NCBI GenBank assembly: GCA_023334545.1 | Contig: JAADVB010000077.1 | Coordinates: 1 to 64,000 of the forward strand | Origin: Salisapilia sapeloensis | Lineage: Eukaryota > Oomycota > Peronosporomycetes > Peronosporales > Salisapiliaceae | Direction of reading: 5' to 3' | DNA length: 64,000 nucleotides | Shown: one piece after another, positions 10,201 to 19,366 of the stretch | Numbering within the stretch: the first letter of the stretch is position 1 | Layout of the letters: each line of letters starts with the position of its first letter | Translations under genes and position numbers: made by a program | Notes under the pieces: generated by a model | The model's input: the letters and a program-made list of their open reading frames with translations, nothing else | Database searches by the model: none | What the model was told of the DNA's origin: nothing

Positions 10201-10750
10201 AGGTGATTCAGATGAAGGGACGTCAATGTGGGTGTACGATACGCCAGACCAACGATTGGAACGACGAGAGTTGGAGAAAAAGGAGCGCGAGAAGATGTTC
10301 AAAGTGCTGAAAGAGTACAAGTTCGAAAGCGTCGTGCCGGAACAGGATGAGCAAGGGCGAATCCATTATCGAGTCCCATCTTCCAACAACCATCAGTCAG
10401 GGGATGGTCCGACCTCGAATGACGCAGGTGAGGAGACTCCGTTGCCACGGACACGATCGATGAAGGAGATTTTCTCACGCAGTCGATCAAAAAGCCGAGA
10501 CACACCGTTGTTGCCTGGAGACGAACGGCAGGATGATGTCGTCGTTGTCGTCGATGACGATGACCTCGAGACACTGGCGCGACATCCGACGAGTACCAAC
10601 GTTCATTCGACTAGGTCGAGTGCCGAGAGTCCACGACCTCTTGCTCGTAGTCGAACGTATGCTGTGACGGAACATAGGCTAGGATTAATCCGACGCGCTT
10701 CTGGCCTAGCGAGGCAATGGGCAACGAGAGCATTAGGAAGTGAAGAATAA
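7280..10750 (+). CDS. Large polytopic membrane protein, faintly polycystin-1-like
   Basis: The ATG at 7280 gives 1156 residues; the frame is open upstream but without coding character. Residues 1-325 are a hydrophilic Ser/Arg/Glu-rich cytosolic-type region. A membrane segment follows near 329-349, then a roughly 175-residue acidic domain with Cys residues and likely N-glycosylation sites (NNAT, NIS), consistent with a luminal or extracellular domain. Further helices lie near 527-545, 633-655, 660-685, 717-737 and 744-768. The block SRSERALIIACTLYVTFYVA, after a Trp-rich stretch, resembles the helix that follows the PLAT domain in polycystin-1 proteins. That similarity is weak and no PLAT domain is visible. 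The C-terminal 370 residues are basic, coiled-coil-like and then disordered. Function unknown; a channel or sensor at a membrane is a guess. Confidence 0.75.
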   Translation: MSPSSKDQWTPSSTSNHDLDAHLRARQEELDLETASMHSVASASSYSSSVRERTRDEVAAHYFGPTSSPLPRGPDDVDESNDAVAMEDSQGNHTHFHADKDKTVGQTAARVAKSILPWGRSESDLNKLSVKNNPQLRHDRWSDVPRYSPRGASGVEDEESKGESNEEAELRRAQRKENERQFRELAHFANTRQPVPLDRFKRTPSRMSSQKSLSSHPSSFAVLSEPSADVEVENQGPAPTESSTIEEGEEGPDRELNTELIQAYIEYSRKIGHEPCIEVDGWTSTNENEFSLERASLIGDRPQLKAPQHFWTKCLGERYSRKRGRIQFCMYFVLGLIITTVFVLYLNNLSVNAVLHLDAFTDENVVLTTDYAYLHIRDEVSFHLKYDIESQIIETEDGQIDPASYFQVLLMTEDQFEDYVEGEEYTYLDHSRLRTTKAHLPDTYIYYFDEFDEVYIIIQPCILYGDYSVDFCQGQRMPREMDDGTDLFNLQRPENVNNATIGFNISSYYVNPQPEDCASTVDRGGNYLLIFVPYVLMIVFGLRLPQMLFHCEGFRANLERHYRREFGVPENEVDAWQPMPWDRKVPRIRLLGPCCWRKMRKPTEPFDTWWRHENYFTWIFSPYRNERLSRSERALIIACTLYVTFYVAFVLYMLHGTSDFFAFSSIVLFYVLLMLLPAAGKAIFKELFKLIFRQRRKFYRIRAAGGDTGNFSFRWAFAGQLLVVLLLTIAQLPMFYIWLFRSCMFLKQFMYFAMLAAVMRSSLLGLLQDFGWYMIIKTWGWKDLCPYCTERLLHCDCFNDELLILSVARVGANWELIKVLESVLSKQEGYVPQFEEYTAEQLKERWQILVDRAEKHVEKLAKLAAYREKKRRDRYRRQRQRRSFMHAASTVLGMESVDKSEEETKESSVEMNEDLCCSVRERKILALQEKIQEGKFEKHYDSNIVDVFNSIKEALMKRRQGKAWPIPGPSETQAGDSDEGTSMWVYDTPDQRLERRELEKKEREKMFKVLKEYKFESVVPEQDEQGRIHYRVPSSNNHQSGDGPTSNDAGEETPLPRTRSMKEIFSRSRSKSRDTPLLPGDERQDDVVVVVDDDDLETLARHPTSTNVHSTRSSAESPRPLARSRTYAVTEHRLGLIRRASGLARQWATRALGSEE

Positions 10751-10821
10751 ATTTTGACTTGCAAAGCAGATGATATTATCTACTTAGGTTCCGAGGTCTT
10801 CAGCGCGTACTCTGGACGTGC

Positions 10822-11127
10822 TTATCTGGCACGCTGACGCATTTTTCGGCGCTTGCGGCGTAGGCGGCGCATACGCTTCTTGCGCCACTTGGCACGCATA
10901 CCACCGGCAACGTCCAGAAGGGTCTGGAGCGTGTCGGCTTCCTGCACGCCGTAGTCGGCGAGCGTCATGGAAGCGTCGAGCTGCTTGCCAGCGGTGACGA
11001 GACGGAAGTCCGAGATGGCTTCACGGTCGGCCACGGCCTGCTGCACGGACGCGATGGAAGCGTCCGGCGCGACGTCGAGCGTCATGGGCGACGCGCCGAC
11101 CGTCGGGGTCTGCACGAAAATCTGCAT
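10822..11127 (-). CDS. RPL41: Ubiquitin-like domain fused to ribosomal protein eL41
   Basis: One uninterrupted 101-codon frame from ATG at 11127 to TAA at 10822. Residues 1-76 are a ubiquitin-like domain of exactly ubiquitin length, ending in Gly75-Gly76. Its second half tracks ubiquitin closely (RLVTAGKQLD at 42-51, TLADYGVQ at 55-62). The only lysine is at position 48; positions 6, 11, 27, 29, 33 and 63 are not lysine, and 72 and 74 are Asp and Ala instead of Arg. Some features recall FUBI, the eS30 partner. Residues 77-101 are a complete eL41, the tiny basic 60S protein beginning MRAKWRKKRM. A processing protease would be expected to cut after Gly76 and release mature eL41. The GC-rich codons suggest high expression. 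A possible GTAGGC...CGTAG intron lies in the 5' leader near 11160-11215. Confidence 0.9.
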   Translation of the reverse strand: MQIFVQTPTVGASPMTLDVAPDASIASVQQAVADREAISDFRLVTAGKQLDASMTLADYGVQEADTLQTLLDVAGGMRAKWRKKRMRRLRRKRRKMRQRAR

Positions 11128-13123
11128 TGCTCTTTGAATACCACTTGGATGCTCAAATGCCTACGAGATACATGAGTATGATAGACGGAGATACAAGTCC
11201 GAGCGAGAGCCTACCTCGGCGACAGAGCAGTCAGCAAGAAGTGATTGGAAGGTGGCTAGCAAGCGATCGACTCGGTTGGTCGAGAACCAGTGATTCGATC
11301 AAGTACGGATGTCGGGTAAAGTACGATGTACCTTGAAGCGTCGTCGAAGAAAAGATTTCTTTGGCAAGTGAAGAGAGTTTGTCTTGACGAGTTACTTGAC
11401 GTGTATGTGGTAATTCAGTTGTGTCGCGATGGCAGCGATGCTTCGAGGTCATGGCGGAACTTGAATGAAGTGTTTATAGTGGAGGCCTAGGTAGTCGATT
11501 TACTATACGTAATGTCATGTAAAAGAGGAGGCTGTAGTATTAGCAAAGCAATTGCTAGCGACGCAACTTATCATAAATTGTCGATGCTGTGTAGATCTGT
11601 ACATCATATTCGATTGCATCGTAGACGATGTAGCATGCAAAGAGGAGAATCGGTATGTTAGCCTAGAGCATGAGCACGTATAGCTATACTGAACACAGCT
11701 GGAGATATGAGTTGCCGGTGGTATATAGAAAGTAGAAGCCGCCATGCATTTTGCTGCTCTTCTCTCTGACCGAAAGACTTTACCAAAAAGAGTCTATTCG
11801 CATGGATCTGGCTTCCATTCTATTTTATAAGCGAAATGTCAGTTTAAGGGCTATTCAATTTCCATCCGTGCGTGCTTCTACGGTCTCCTTATCACTTGAC
11901 ACGGCTGCGTGCATTGTTGAAGTCTTCCTTCCTAATAACCATGTATATGCCCGTTCAATTCGAAGTATACTTTGCTCTTCTACTACCTCTCCATCTCCGT
12001 GTTCTTGCTTTGTGCGTTTGTTTTTGGAGTGTATGCCAAGCTACTTCAGTACGATGCGAGAACAGCTTTAGCTTTCCCTTTCGCATCCATACCTCCAAGA
12101 GCTCACTCATCGTTTCTCTTGGTGATTCTCAGCTTTAAAATGTACCCGGCGGAGCATAGAGCGTCGAGCGCGAAGGCTTCAGACCAGATGGCCTAGCGTT
12201 GCCTCCTTCGCTGTCATGCCAATGTCAGGTCGTTATTCTCCTAGATTACCATGCTACATCCATACAATATCTCATTCGTTGGATAGTTAGCAAATGCTGC
12301 TTCTTCAGAGATGCCGCTAAAGAAAGGGACAATGGAGGAATCATGGACGAGATGCAGCGGTAGGCGGAGGATCACAGTTTTGCATGTTTTAGCGTATACC
12401 ATAATGGACGGTATGGACCAAATGATGCGCCTTTATGACTAAGGGATGTCGTACCTCTTCTTTTTGAAGCGGTAGGAACTCGTAAAACTCTGTGAACGAC
12501 AGCGCGGGTATGAGCTCCATGTGGTATGCTAGTAAAGTCAGAAAGGCCAGTTACTCCATCCCATACAGAGGAACGATGCGCTATCGTTCAATTCTATCAA
12601 CAAGGAAGTCTGGATGTAATTTCCATACACAACCGCTGGAATAAAACTTTCGCTGTCTACGCATGCATCAACTTGATAGAAACTTGGCTAAAGTCTACTT
12701 TTTATATCCTCGCCGCTTGATTGCTCCATGACGTAATTCATCGTCTGTCAAGTCAATCGAGGGATGGACGGTAGGAGTTGAAAAAGAATCCGGCATAAGG
12801 CATCGTGCGTTTGCATATCATGCCATCAAGCGCTTTAGTTGACAAAACCATCGCGTTGATCGCGACGAGCGGTTAGCACGACGTGCAGGCGTATTTGTAC
12901 AACTGATACGAGGGTCCTATGCACAACGCGACGACGGGGTTGTTGATTGCCCATTACGCTACGCTTCGTGATTGGCAGCCTCCGATCGGACATAGCCAGA
13001 TTCAGTGTAACGGCCTCTCGTCTTCGACTTTCTAATCCGGTTTTTCTAGCCAGCATCGTGGCCACTTTGCTACCGGACTGTCAAGAAAAGCCGACGCTAG
13101 AGTACTTGTGAAAAGCAAACGAA
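11128..13123. other. Two-kilobase region without a convincing gene
   Basis: Many short open frames occur on both strands. Some look locally coding: on plus, 11972-12196 has one hydrophobic segment and 12342-12441 is a short ATG frame; on minus, around 12300-12520, pieces of three frames look plausible. No combination gave a recognisable family or a consistent set of splice phases. The right end must contain the promoter of the GAF-domain gene and the left end the eL41-fusion leader. A small unrecognised spliced gene cannot be excluded. Confidence 0.4.
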
Positions 13124-14140
13124 ATGTCCAAGCAATACGGGTACGAACTCAACTATGACTGGAAGCACCCGTGGCCGCGTGCCCCTACGCCATCCAACGA
13201 GCAAGCGCGACTGGATGAATTGGCCAAATACCAGATTGTCGACTCGGAACAGGATGACAAGTTCGATAAGCTCTGCCGGATTGCCTGCAAAGAGATGAAG
13301 TGCCCTATCGCCGCCGTCAGCTTCATCGACAAGACCAGGCAGTGGTTTAAAGCCAACTCGGGCTTGACCCAGCGACAGATCCCGCGTGATGTCGCGCTCT
13401 GCGCGCATACGATCATGCGCCCCAAGCATGCGCTCATCGTTGAGGACACGTCCCAGGACGAACGCTTTGAACACAACCCGCTCGTTACGCGTGCTTCGGC
13501 CGTTCGTTTCTACGCCGGCGTGCCGATCACCACGCCGAACGGCTACTGCATTGGCTCCGTTTTCGTCTTTGACGTCAAACCCCACACGAACGTCGATGCG
13601 CGCATTCTACATAAAATTGCGGCTAAGGTGCTCAAGTACATGGACGAACGGTCTAAGACGTTGGAGAAAGACACACCGACCAAATCGAATGAGAAGAAGG
13701 CAGCTTCGCATTCGTCGTTGAAAGAAAAGGAGGTGAGTGAACCAGAGCCGGAGGCACCCGTGAAAGCCAAGACAGTGGCTTCACCACCGGTAGAAACGTC
13801 AGAAGATCATCAGTCGCCTGGGGAGCCATCGCTGAACGAAAATGGACAGAGCACGCAGCAGGAAAGCAGTGCATTGGTGCAAGCAAATGGCGGTGCGCAG
13901 GAGCAGCAGATGGAAGTCAGCGGCCAGGGCAATAGCCTTGGGAACATGGGCTCGATGCTCATGAACTTACTCGCTCGTACGACGGAGACACAGCAACAGC
14001 TTGCAGCACAACAAGGCGTCATGTTCGAGACGTTGGGACAACATACGTCTCAGCTGGACTCTTTGGGTCAATCAATGGACCGATTAGAGCAGCGATTTGA
14101 ACAGGCCAAGTTGAAAAAGCGTGGCGTGAACCCAGTTTGA
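13124..14140 (+). CDS. GAF-domain protein with low-complexity C-terminal half
   Basis: A 338-residue protein starting at ATG 13124. Residues about 25-170 form a GAF domain: an N-terminal helix (FDKLCRIACKEMKCPIAAVS), then FIDKTRQWFKANSGL, the CAHTIM segment, and the strand block VRFYAGVPITTPNGYCIGSV. These are the usual GAF landmarks for a small-molecule-binding fold. The second half is rich in Glu, Gln, Ser and Pro, and ends in a Gln/Leu-rich coiled-coil-like segment with a basic tail. No kinase, cyclase or phosphodiesterase domain is attached, so it is a stand-alone sensor or adaptor of unknown ligand. No signal peptide is seen; it is probably cytosolic. Confidence 0.85.
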   Translation: MSKQYGYELNYDWKHPWPRAPTPSNEQARLDELAKYQIVDSEQDDKFDKLCRIACKEMKCPIAAVSFIDKTRQWFKANSGLTQRQIPRDVALCAHTIMRPKHALIVEDTSQDERFEHNPLVTRASAVRFYAGVPITTPNGYCIGSVFVFDVKPHTNVDARILHKIAAKVLKYMDERSKTLEKDTPTKSNEKKAASHSSLKEKEVSEPEPEAPVKAKTVASPPVETSEDHQSPGEPSLNENGQSTQQESSALVQANGGAQEQQMEVSGQGNSLGNMGSMLMNLLARTTETQQQLAAQQGVMFETLGQHTSQLDSLGQSMDRLEQRFEQAKLKKRGVNPV

Positions 14141-14420
14141 GGGTTCAACCGAGTGTCTCTTTGTTGACGAAAGCAAAGTGCGTTGTATTATTGCCTTTTG
14201 CTCAGTGGGAGTTGGTTTTGTGCTTGCTTGAATGTGACGGCGATCGAAGGCGTGGCACTAGAGTTGGGAACAAGTCGCTTGTTTTAGCTACGAAAAATGA
14301 AAGAAAAAGGGTTTACAATACGTATTGTGTCTACTATAATTCGATCTAGATTAAGCGTCATGAAGACTGCTTTCTTTTGCTCTCTCATAGTACCCGACAA
14401 GTACCGAGTTGGCGGGTAAA

Positions 14421-16916
14421 ATGTACCACTGGCACACGAAAACGCGCCAAAAGAGGATGCAATCGAGTACTCGAAGAGGAGCTGGTCGTGGCGGATCGAC
14501 GGCGCTCAGTGGTGCAGGGCAAGTGGAGTTGCAGGTGGATGCGACTGCGGAGGCTGTAAAGACCCGGTTTCTCGAGTTTCTATGTCACTTTAATAACGCA
14601 TCGACGGCGGAATCACATGAGACGGAGGAGGAGCGGTCACAGGAGGAGGCACAAGGCTCCAATTATCGACAGCAAGCGGAGGTTATGCGGAATATGGAGA
14701 CATCTTCATTGTTCGTAGACTTCACGCACATCCTAGAGTACGATCCGGATCTTGCGCAAGCATTGCAGGCCCAGTACTATCGATGGGAACCATACCTTCG
14801 TCGTAGTGTCTTTGAGTTCATTCGCATGGCAGATGAAGCCTATACGATTAGTGAAGACGCTCAGAAAAGTCCTCGTGAGTTCTTTGTTTGTTTCTACAAT
14901 TTCCAGCACGTTTCTCGGATCCGAGAGCTCCGTATGCGTCACGTCGGCGAGCTCGTGTCCTTCTCTGGCACCGTCACACGCACGTCGGAAGTCCGTCCTG
15001 AACTCTTGTTTGGTGCCTTCACCTGTGGTGATTGTGGTGGCGACACGACTGGTGTCGAGCAACAGTTTCGATATAGCGAGCCTCCCAAGTGTCAGAATCC
15101 GTACTGTAGTAATACATTCCAATGGGAATTAAACGCCGAAAAGTCTGTCTTTGTCGATTGGCAGCGTGTCAAAGTGCAGGAGAATGCGGATGAGATTCCT
15201 CCAGGTAGTATGCCTCGCTCCATGGATGTCATCTTGCGTCACGAGAATGTCGAACAGGCAAAAGCTGGTGATCGTGTCGTCTTCACAGGCTCTTTGATCG
15301 TCGTCCCGGACGTGAGTAAGTTTAGTCGCGCTGGAGGCGAGACATCTATCGCGACTAGAAATAGAGGAGAGAATAGTACACAGGGTATGGAAGGCGAAGG
15401 TGTTCGTGGTTTAAAAGCGTTAGGCGTGCGTGAGCTGACGTACAAGACATGCTTCTTAGCGTGTAGTGTTCAGACGATGGAGCAGCGTTTCAACAGCGTT
15501 TCCATCCGTAGTGAACTTGGTGAAGAGGATTTAGATGGCAATGCAACGTCGAATGATATCACGAAAGACTTTTCAGAGGAGGAACTCAACTCGATTGAAC
15601 GGATGAAGGATGATCCGAATAAGTACACCAAGATGGCAGCTTCGATCTGTCCAAGTGTCTACGGACATGATGAAGTACGTAAAGGCATCTTGCTCATGCT
15701 CTTTGGTGGCGTCCACAAGATGACGCATGAAGGGATTAAGCTACGTGGCGATGTGAACGTCTGTATCGTCGGTGATCCATCGACTGCAAAATCCCAATTT
15801 TTAAAGTACCTCTGTGGTTTCCTACCTCGTGCGATCTATACCTCCGGCAAAGTGAGTTCTGCAGCAGGTTTAACTGCGTCTGTGACGAGAGATGCTGAGT
15901 CGGGAGAGTATTGTGTCGAAGCTGGTGCGTTGATGCTAGCGGATAATGGGATCTGTTGCATCGATGAATTTGATAAGATGGAAGCGACGGATCAAGTCGC
16001 AATTCACGAAGCGATGGAGCAACAGACGATCAGTATCACGAAAGCAGGTATCCAAGCGACACTAAACGCTCGGACGTCCATCTTAGCTGCAGCGAATCCG
16101 TTCAGTGGTCGATACGACAAGACCAAGACGTTGCAGTATAACGTGAACATCTCGGCACCGATCATGTCTCGATTCGATCTTTTCTTTGTCATTCTCGACG
16201 ACTGTGATGAAAGTGCGGATGCACGTATCGCTGCGCATATTGTGAATCTGCACATGCCATCGGATTTGCGAGAAGCTAGTGCTTCATCTGGGATTTATTC
16301 TGAAGAAGAGTTGAAACGATACATCAAGTTTGCACGTAGTCTACAACCGAGTATCTCTCCCTCGGCGCACAAGATGATGGTTGCGTGCTATAAGAAACTA
16401 CGAGAGCATGATGTCCAGAGTAATGGGCAGTCGAGTATTGCGTATCGTATTACGGTTCGGCAGTTGGAGTCCATGGTCCGATTGTCGGAGGCACTTGCGA
16501 GGTTGGATTTAAGTCAGTCGGTGGAAGTGCCGCATGTCCAAGAGGCGTATCGATTACTTAGTAAATCGATTATTCATGTCGATATGCAGAACGTGGAGCT
16601 TGGGATGCCAGAAGCTCCGGAAGAGGACTCGGAAGCAATGTCATTTGAACGATACACAGTCATCCAAAAGGCTGTCGATAGGTACATTCTGGAGAAGGAA
16701 GAAGGTGGAGACAAGGGTGTGCTGCAAGGAGAGCTTGTCACGTGGTACTTGAGTTCCCAAGATATCACGTCAGAAGCCCAGCTGACCAAGGAGAAGGCTT
16801 TGATCACATCAATTCTAGACAAGTTGGTACTAGATAAGCGCCTTGCAGTGCTGGAGGAGACCGAGGACAAGCAGCGGCGGTACCTGACGGTGCATCCGAA
16901 TCGGTCGTTTGAATAG
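14421..16916 (+). CDS. MCM6: DNA replication licensing factor MCM6
   Basis: An 831-residue protein. The ATG at 14421 is chosen; a second ATG at 14457 is also possible. It has the N-terminal MCM OB region with a zinc finger near residues 200-235 (CGDC and later CQNPYC). The AAA+ core has Walker A GDPSTAKS near 450, Walker B CIDEFDKM near 513 and the arginine-finger motif SRFDLFF near 582. The sequence YTSGKVSSAAGLTASVTRD and the sensor and C-terminal winged-helix regions match MCM6 rather than the other five paralogues. MCM6 is one of six subunits of the ring-shaped MCM2-7 helicase, loaded at origins in G1 and activated in S phase. Length is normal and all catalytic motifs are intact. No intron is seen. 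Confidence 0.95.
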   Translation: MYHWHTKTRQKRMQSSTRRGAGRGGSTALSGAGQVELQVDATAEAVKTRFLEFLCHFNNASTAESHETEEERSQEEAQGSNYRQQAEVMRNMETSSLFVDFTHILEYDPDLAQALQAQYYRWEPYLRRSVFEFIRMADEAYTISEDAQKSPREFFVCFYNFQHVSRIRELRMRHVGELVSFSGTVTRTSEVRPELLFGAFTCGDCGGDTTGVEQQFRYSEPPKCQNPYCSNTFQWELNAEKSVFVDWQRVKVQENADEIPPGSMPRSMDVILRHENVEQAKAGDRVVFTGSLIVVPDVSKFSRAGGETSIATRNRGENSTQGMEGEGVRGLKALGVRELTYKTCFLACSVQTMEQRFNSVSIRSELGEEDLDGNATSNDITKDFSEEELNSIERMKDDPNKYTKMAASICPSVYGHDEVRKGILLMLFGGVHKMTHEGIKLRGDVNVCIVGDPSTAKSQFLKYLCGFLPRAIYTSGKVSSAAGLTASVTRDAESGEYCVEAGALMLADNGICCIDEFDKMEATDQVAIHEAMEQQTISITKAGIQATLNARTSILAAANPFSGRYDKTKTLQYNVNISAPIMSRFDLFFVILDDCDESADARIAAHIVNLHMPSDLREASASSGIYSEEELKRYIKFARSLQPSISPSAHKMMVACYKKLREHDVQSNGQSSIAYRITVRQLESMVRLSEALARLDLSQSVEVPHVQEAYRLLSKSIIHVDMQNVELGMPEAPEEDSEAMSFERYTVIQKAVDRYILEKEEGGDKGVLQGELVTWYLSSQDITSEAQLTKEKALITSILDKLVLDKRLAVLEETEDKQRRYLTVHPNRSFE

Positions 16917-17101
16917 AAAAGGAATGAAAGCTACGCGCTAAGTTTACGAGTCTTTATTTGGTTTTCTTCGTCGAAAAAAAGGGGATGGAGAGGCCATGTC
17001 GAAGCACTTAAGCCTCTAGACATGGCAGAAAAGATGAAAAAGAGATCCTTCTAACAAACTCTGGACTGGGGCCAAAAGCTCGAGCCAACGAACGAAGTAA
17101 C

Positions 17102-18232
17102 TTAGAAGCACTTGCGGTGCACAATCGACGGGCCAGACTCGTCGTATTCGGCCTTGGAGATCCACATCTGCTGGAACGTCGAGAGCGACGACAGGATGGA
17201 ACCACCGATCCAGACAGAGTACTTACGCTCAGGCGGCGCAACGACCTTGATCTTCATCGTAGACGGAGCAAGGGCCGTAAGCTCCTTGGTCATACGCTCA
17301 CCGATGCCCGGGTACATGGTGGTACCACCCGAAAGCACAATGTTGCAGTACAAGTCCTTACGGATATCGACATCACACTTCATGATCGTCTGGAACGTGC
17401 AGTCGTGGATGCCCGAAGCTTCCTTACCGATCAACTGCGGCTGGAAGAGGACCTCCGGGGTACGGAAGCGCTCGTTACCGATAACGATGACGTTACCGTC
17501 CGGAAGCTCGTAGCTCTTCTCAAGGCCAGAGGACTCGGCGGCAGTCTTCATCTCCTGGTCGTAGTCAAGGGCGACGTACGTCAGCTTCTCCTTGATGTCA
17601 CGAACAATTTCTCGTTCGGCCGTGGTCGTGAACGAGTAACCACGTTCGGTCAAGATCTTCATCATGTAGTCCGTGAGGTCACGGCCAGCAAGATCAAGAC
17701 GCACGATGGCGTGCGGAAGAGCGTAACCCTCGTAAATCGGCACGGTGTGGGAGACACCGTCACCAGAGTCAAGGACACAGCCCGTCGTACGGCCAGAGGC
17801 GTACAGGGAGAGGACGGCCTGGATGTTGACGTACATGGCCGGGACGTTGAACGTCTCGAACATGATCTGCGTCATACGTTCACGGTTGGCCTTAGGGTTA
17901 AGCGGGGCCTCAGTCAAAAGGACCGGGTGCTCTTCCGGGGCCACACGGAGTTCGTTGTAGAAGGTGTGGTGCCAGATCTTTTCCATGTCGTCCCAGTTGG
18001 TAACGATACCGTGCTCAATGGGGTACTTGAGCGTCAGCACACCACGCTTGGACTGGGCCTCGTCACCGACGTAGGCATCCTTCTGGTCCATACCAACCAT
18101 GATACCAAGGTGCTTCGGGCGACCGACAATGGACGGGAAGACGGCGCGCGGGGCGTCATCACCAGCGAAACCGGCCTTGCACATACCGGATCCGTTGTCC
18201 ACAACGAGAGCTTGAACGTCTTCGTCAGCCAT
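17102..18232 (-). CDS. ACT: Actin
   Basis: A full-length 376-residue actin without introns, from ATG 18232 to TAA 17102. It has the canonical N-terminus ([20 protein letters not shown]), the phosphate loops DNGSG and DSGDG, the adenosine-binding GGTTMYPG block and the C-terminal IVHRKCF. Identity to conventional actins is visible throughout. Oomycete-like choices include the [14 protein letters not shown] segment in the DNase I loop. It forms cytoplasmic filaments used in tip growth, vesicle transport and cytokinesis. The 5' side carries an oomycete-type Inr/FPR promoter 48-63 bp before the ATG, fitting high constitutive expression. It converges on MCM6 with a gap of 185 bp. Confidence 0.98.
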
Positions 18233-18279
18233 AGTTTCGTATAAAAGGTTTCTGCGGTGAGTCTTGCTCGGGGCGCGTC

Positions 18280-18295
18280 AAAAGGGAGAATGAGC
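18280..18295 (-). promoter_or_regulatory. Oomycete core promoter (Inr plus FPR) of actin
   Basis: On the minus strand the sequence reads GCTCATTCTCCCTTTT. It matches the described oomycete consensus GCTCATTYYNCAWTTT at 15 of 16 positions (C instead of A at position 12). It lies 48-63 bp upstream of the actin ATG on the correct strand. In Phytophthora and relatives this element sets the transcription start. Confidence 0.75.
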
Positions 18296-19366
18296 CGAAT
18301 CCAAGATTTGGCAAAATCTTACGTAAGGACGACCTCCCTTCTCATACCCAATCCAAGTGTTTCCTAACGTCGCCCAGATCGCGTCGACCGTACGTTTCTT
18401 TTTTTCATACAATGACACGCGGGATGTTTAGAGAGCTCGAGCAAGTGGGTGAAGTTTGAGGCTGAAGCTAGGTACGAAACGAGGAAGAGGTAGATATGAT
18501 GGATTGGTGGAAGTATTGGGCATGGAAGCTTTTTAAAAGAGCTGATAGACGGACCAGCTTTTGCAACGTACGACACGAAAAGCGTTGCTTACCATCAGAG
18601 ACAGCGTGTCTTGGAGTTTGTATGGGAATCTTTGAGCGTCGTCCACGTCACGGCGTTAAATGCATGTCTCTCTGGCGAAGGAAACTCTCTCGAGCGATTG
18701 AGAGGAATTTCGCAATAGTACGCTTCTTCTGACACGCGCTTTGATACTTTGACGCACGCAGAGATGTCACACGAGGTCAAGTATCTTCTACCGAAAGGCT
18801 CATACGAGAAACGAGCCTCCGGACGAACGTCGTGTAGACTCGTCGACTAGGCGATCACTTGCTAGTGAGCGCCATAGCTCTTCCCAGTGAGACATATTAC
18901 ATGACTATCCCGACTATCAGTATTACTCGTGGCATTAAAAGATCAGATCGGATCATGGCAGTGGTATACGCATGGGTGGAGCAATCGCCGTGGTGACAGC
19001 GTGACTCCCATCTGCCGTCTACCGTGCCAAATTATTTTCTTTTGCAGTCATATCTGATACTCACTTCAATACAACTTCAAAGCTCGGAACTTGTGTTTTT
19101 AAACGAAAAGCTCGTTCATGCCAGGTGGATCACCTCGATTTGGATCAGGTCGATATCCACCAGCAGCGGGCGGATCATCAGTAGATTCTAAAGAGATAAA
19201 TGTAAATACACTTCTTCGCAAATGCAACCACTACCTTGTAGAATTTTGCTGCGGTATTTCGTTGTAAACTGGAAAGCTCAATTGTCTTGTGCACCACTTG
19301 TATCGGTCTCTTGAGATAAGTGTTGAAGAAGGATTACATCCGTGTTAGCCTGAATACCAAAAACAC
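18296..19366. other. Intergenic region upstream of actin
   Basis: About 1.07 kb. No open frame with family signature. The part near 18300-18600 is presumably the distal actin promoter; the rest shows no repeat or RNA gene. Confidence 0.5.

Noticed and set aside
11972-12196. Short plus-strand frame with one hydrophobic stretch
   Set aside because: No ATG context, no conserved motif, and competing frames on both strands.
17117-18244. A 375-codon open frame antisense to actin
   Set aside because: It is the mirror of the strongly biased actin codons; the sense product is an unmistakable actin and the antisense product has no domain.
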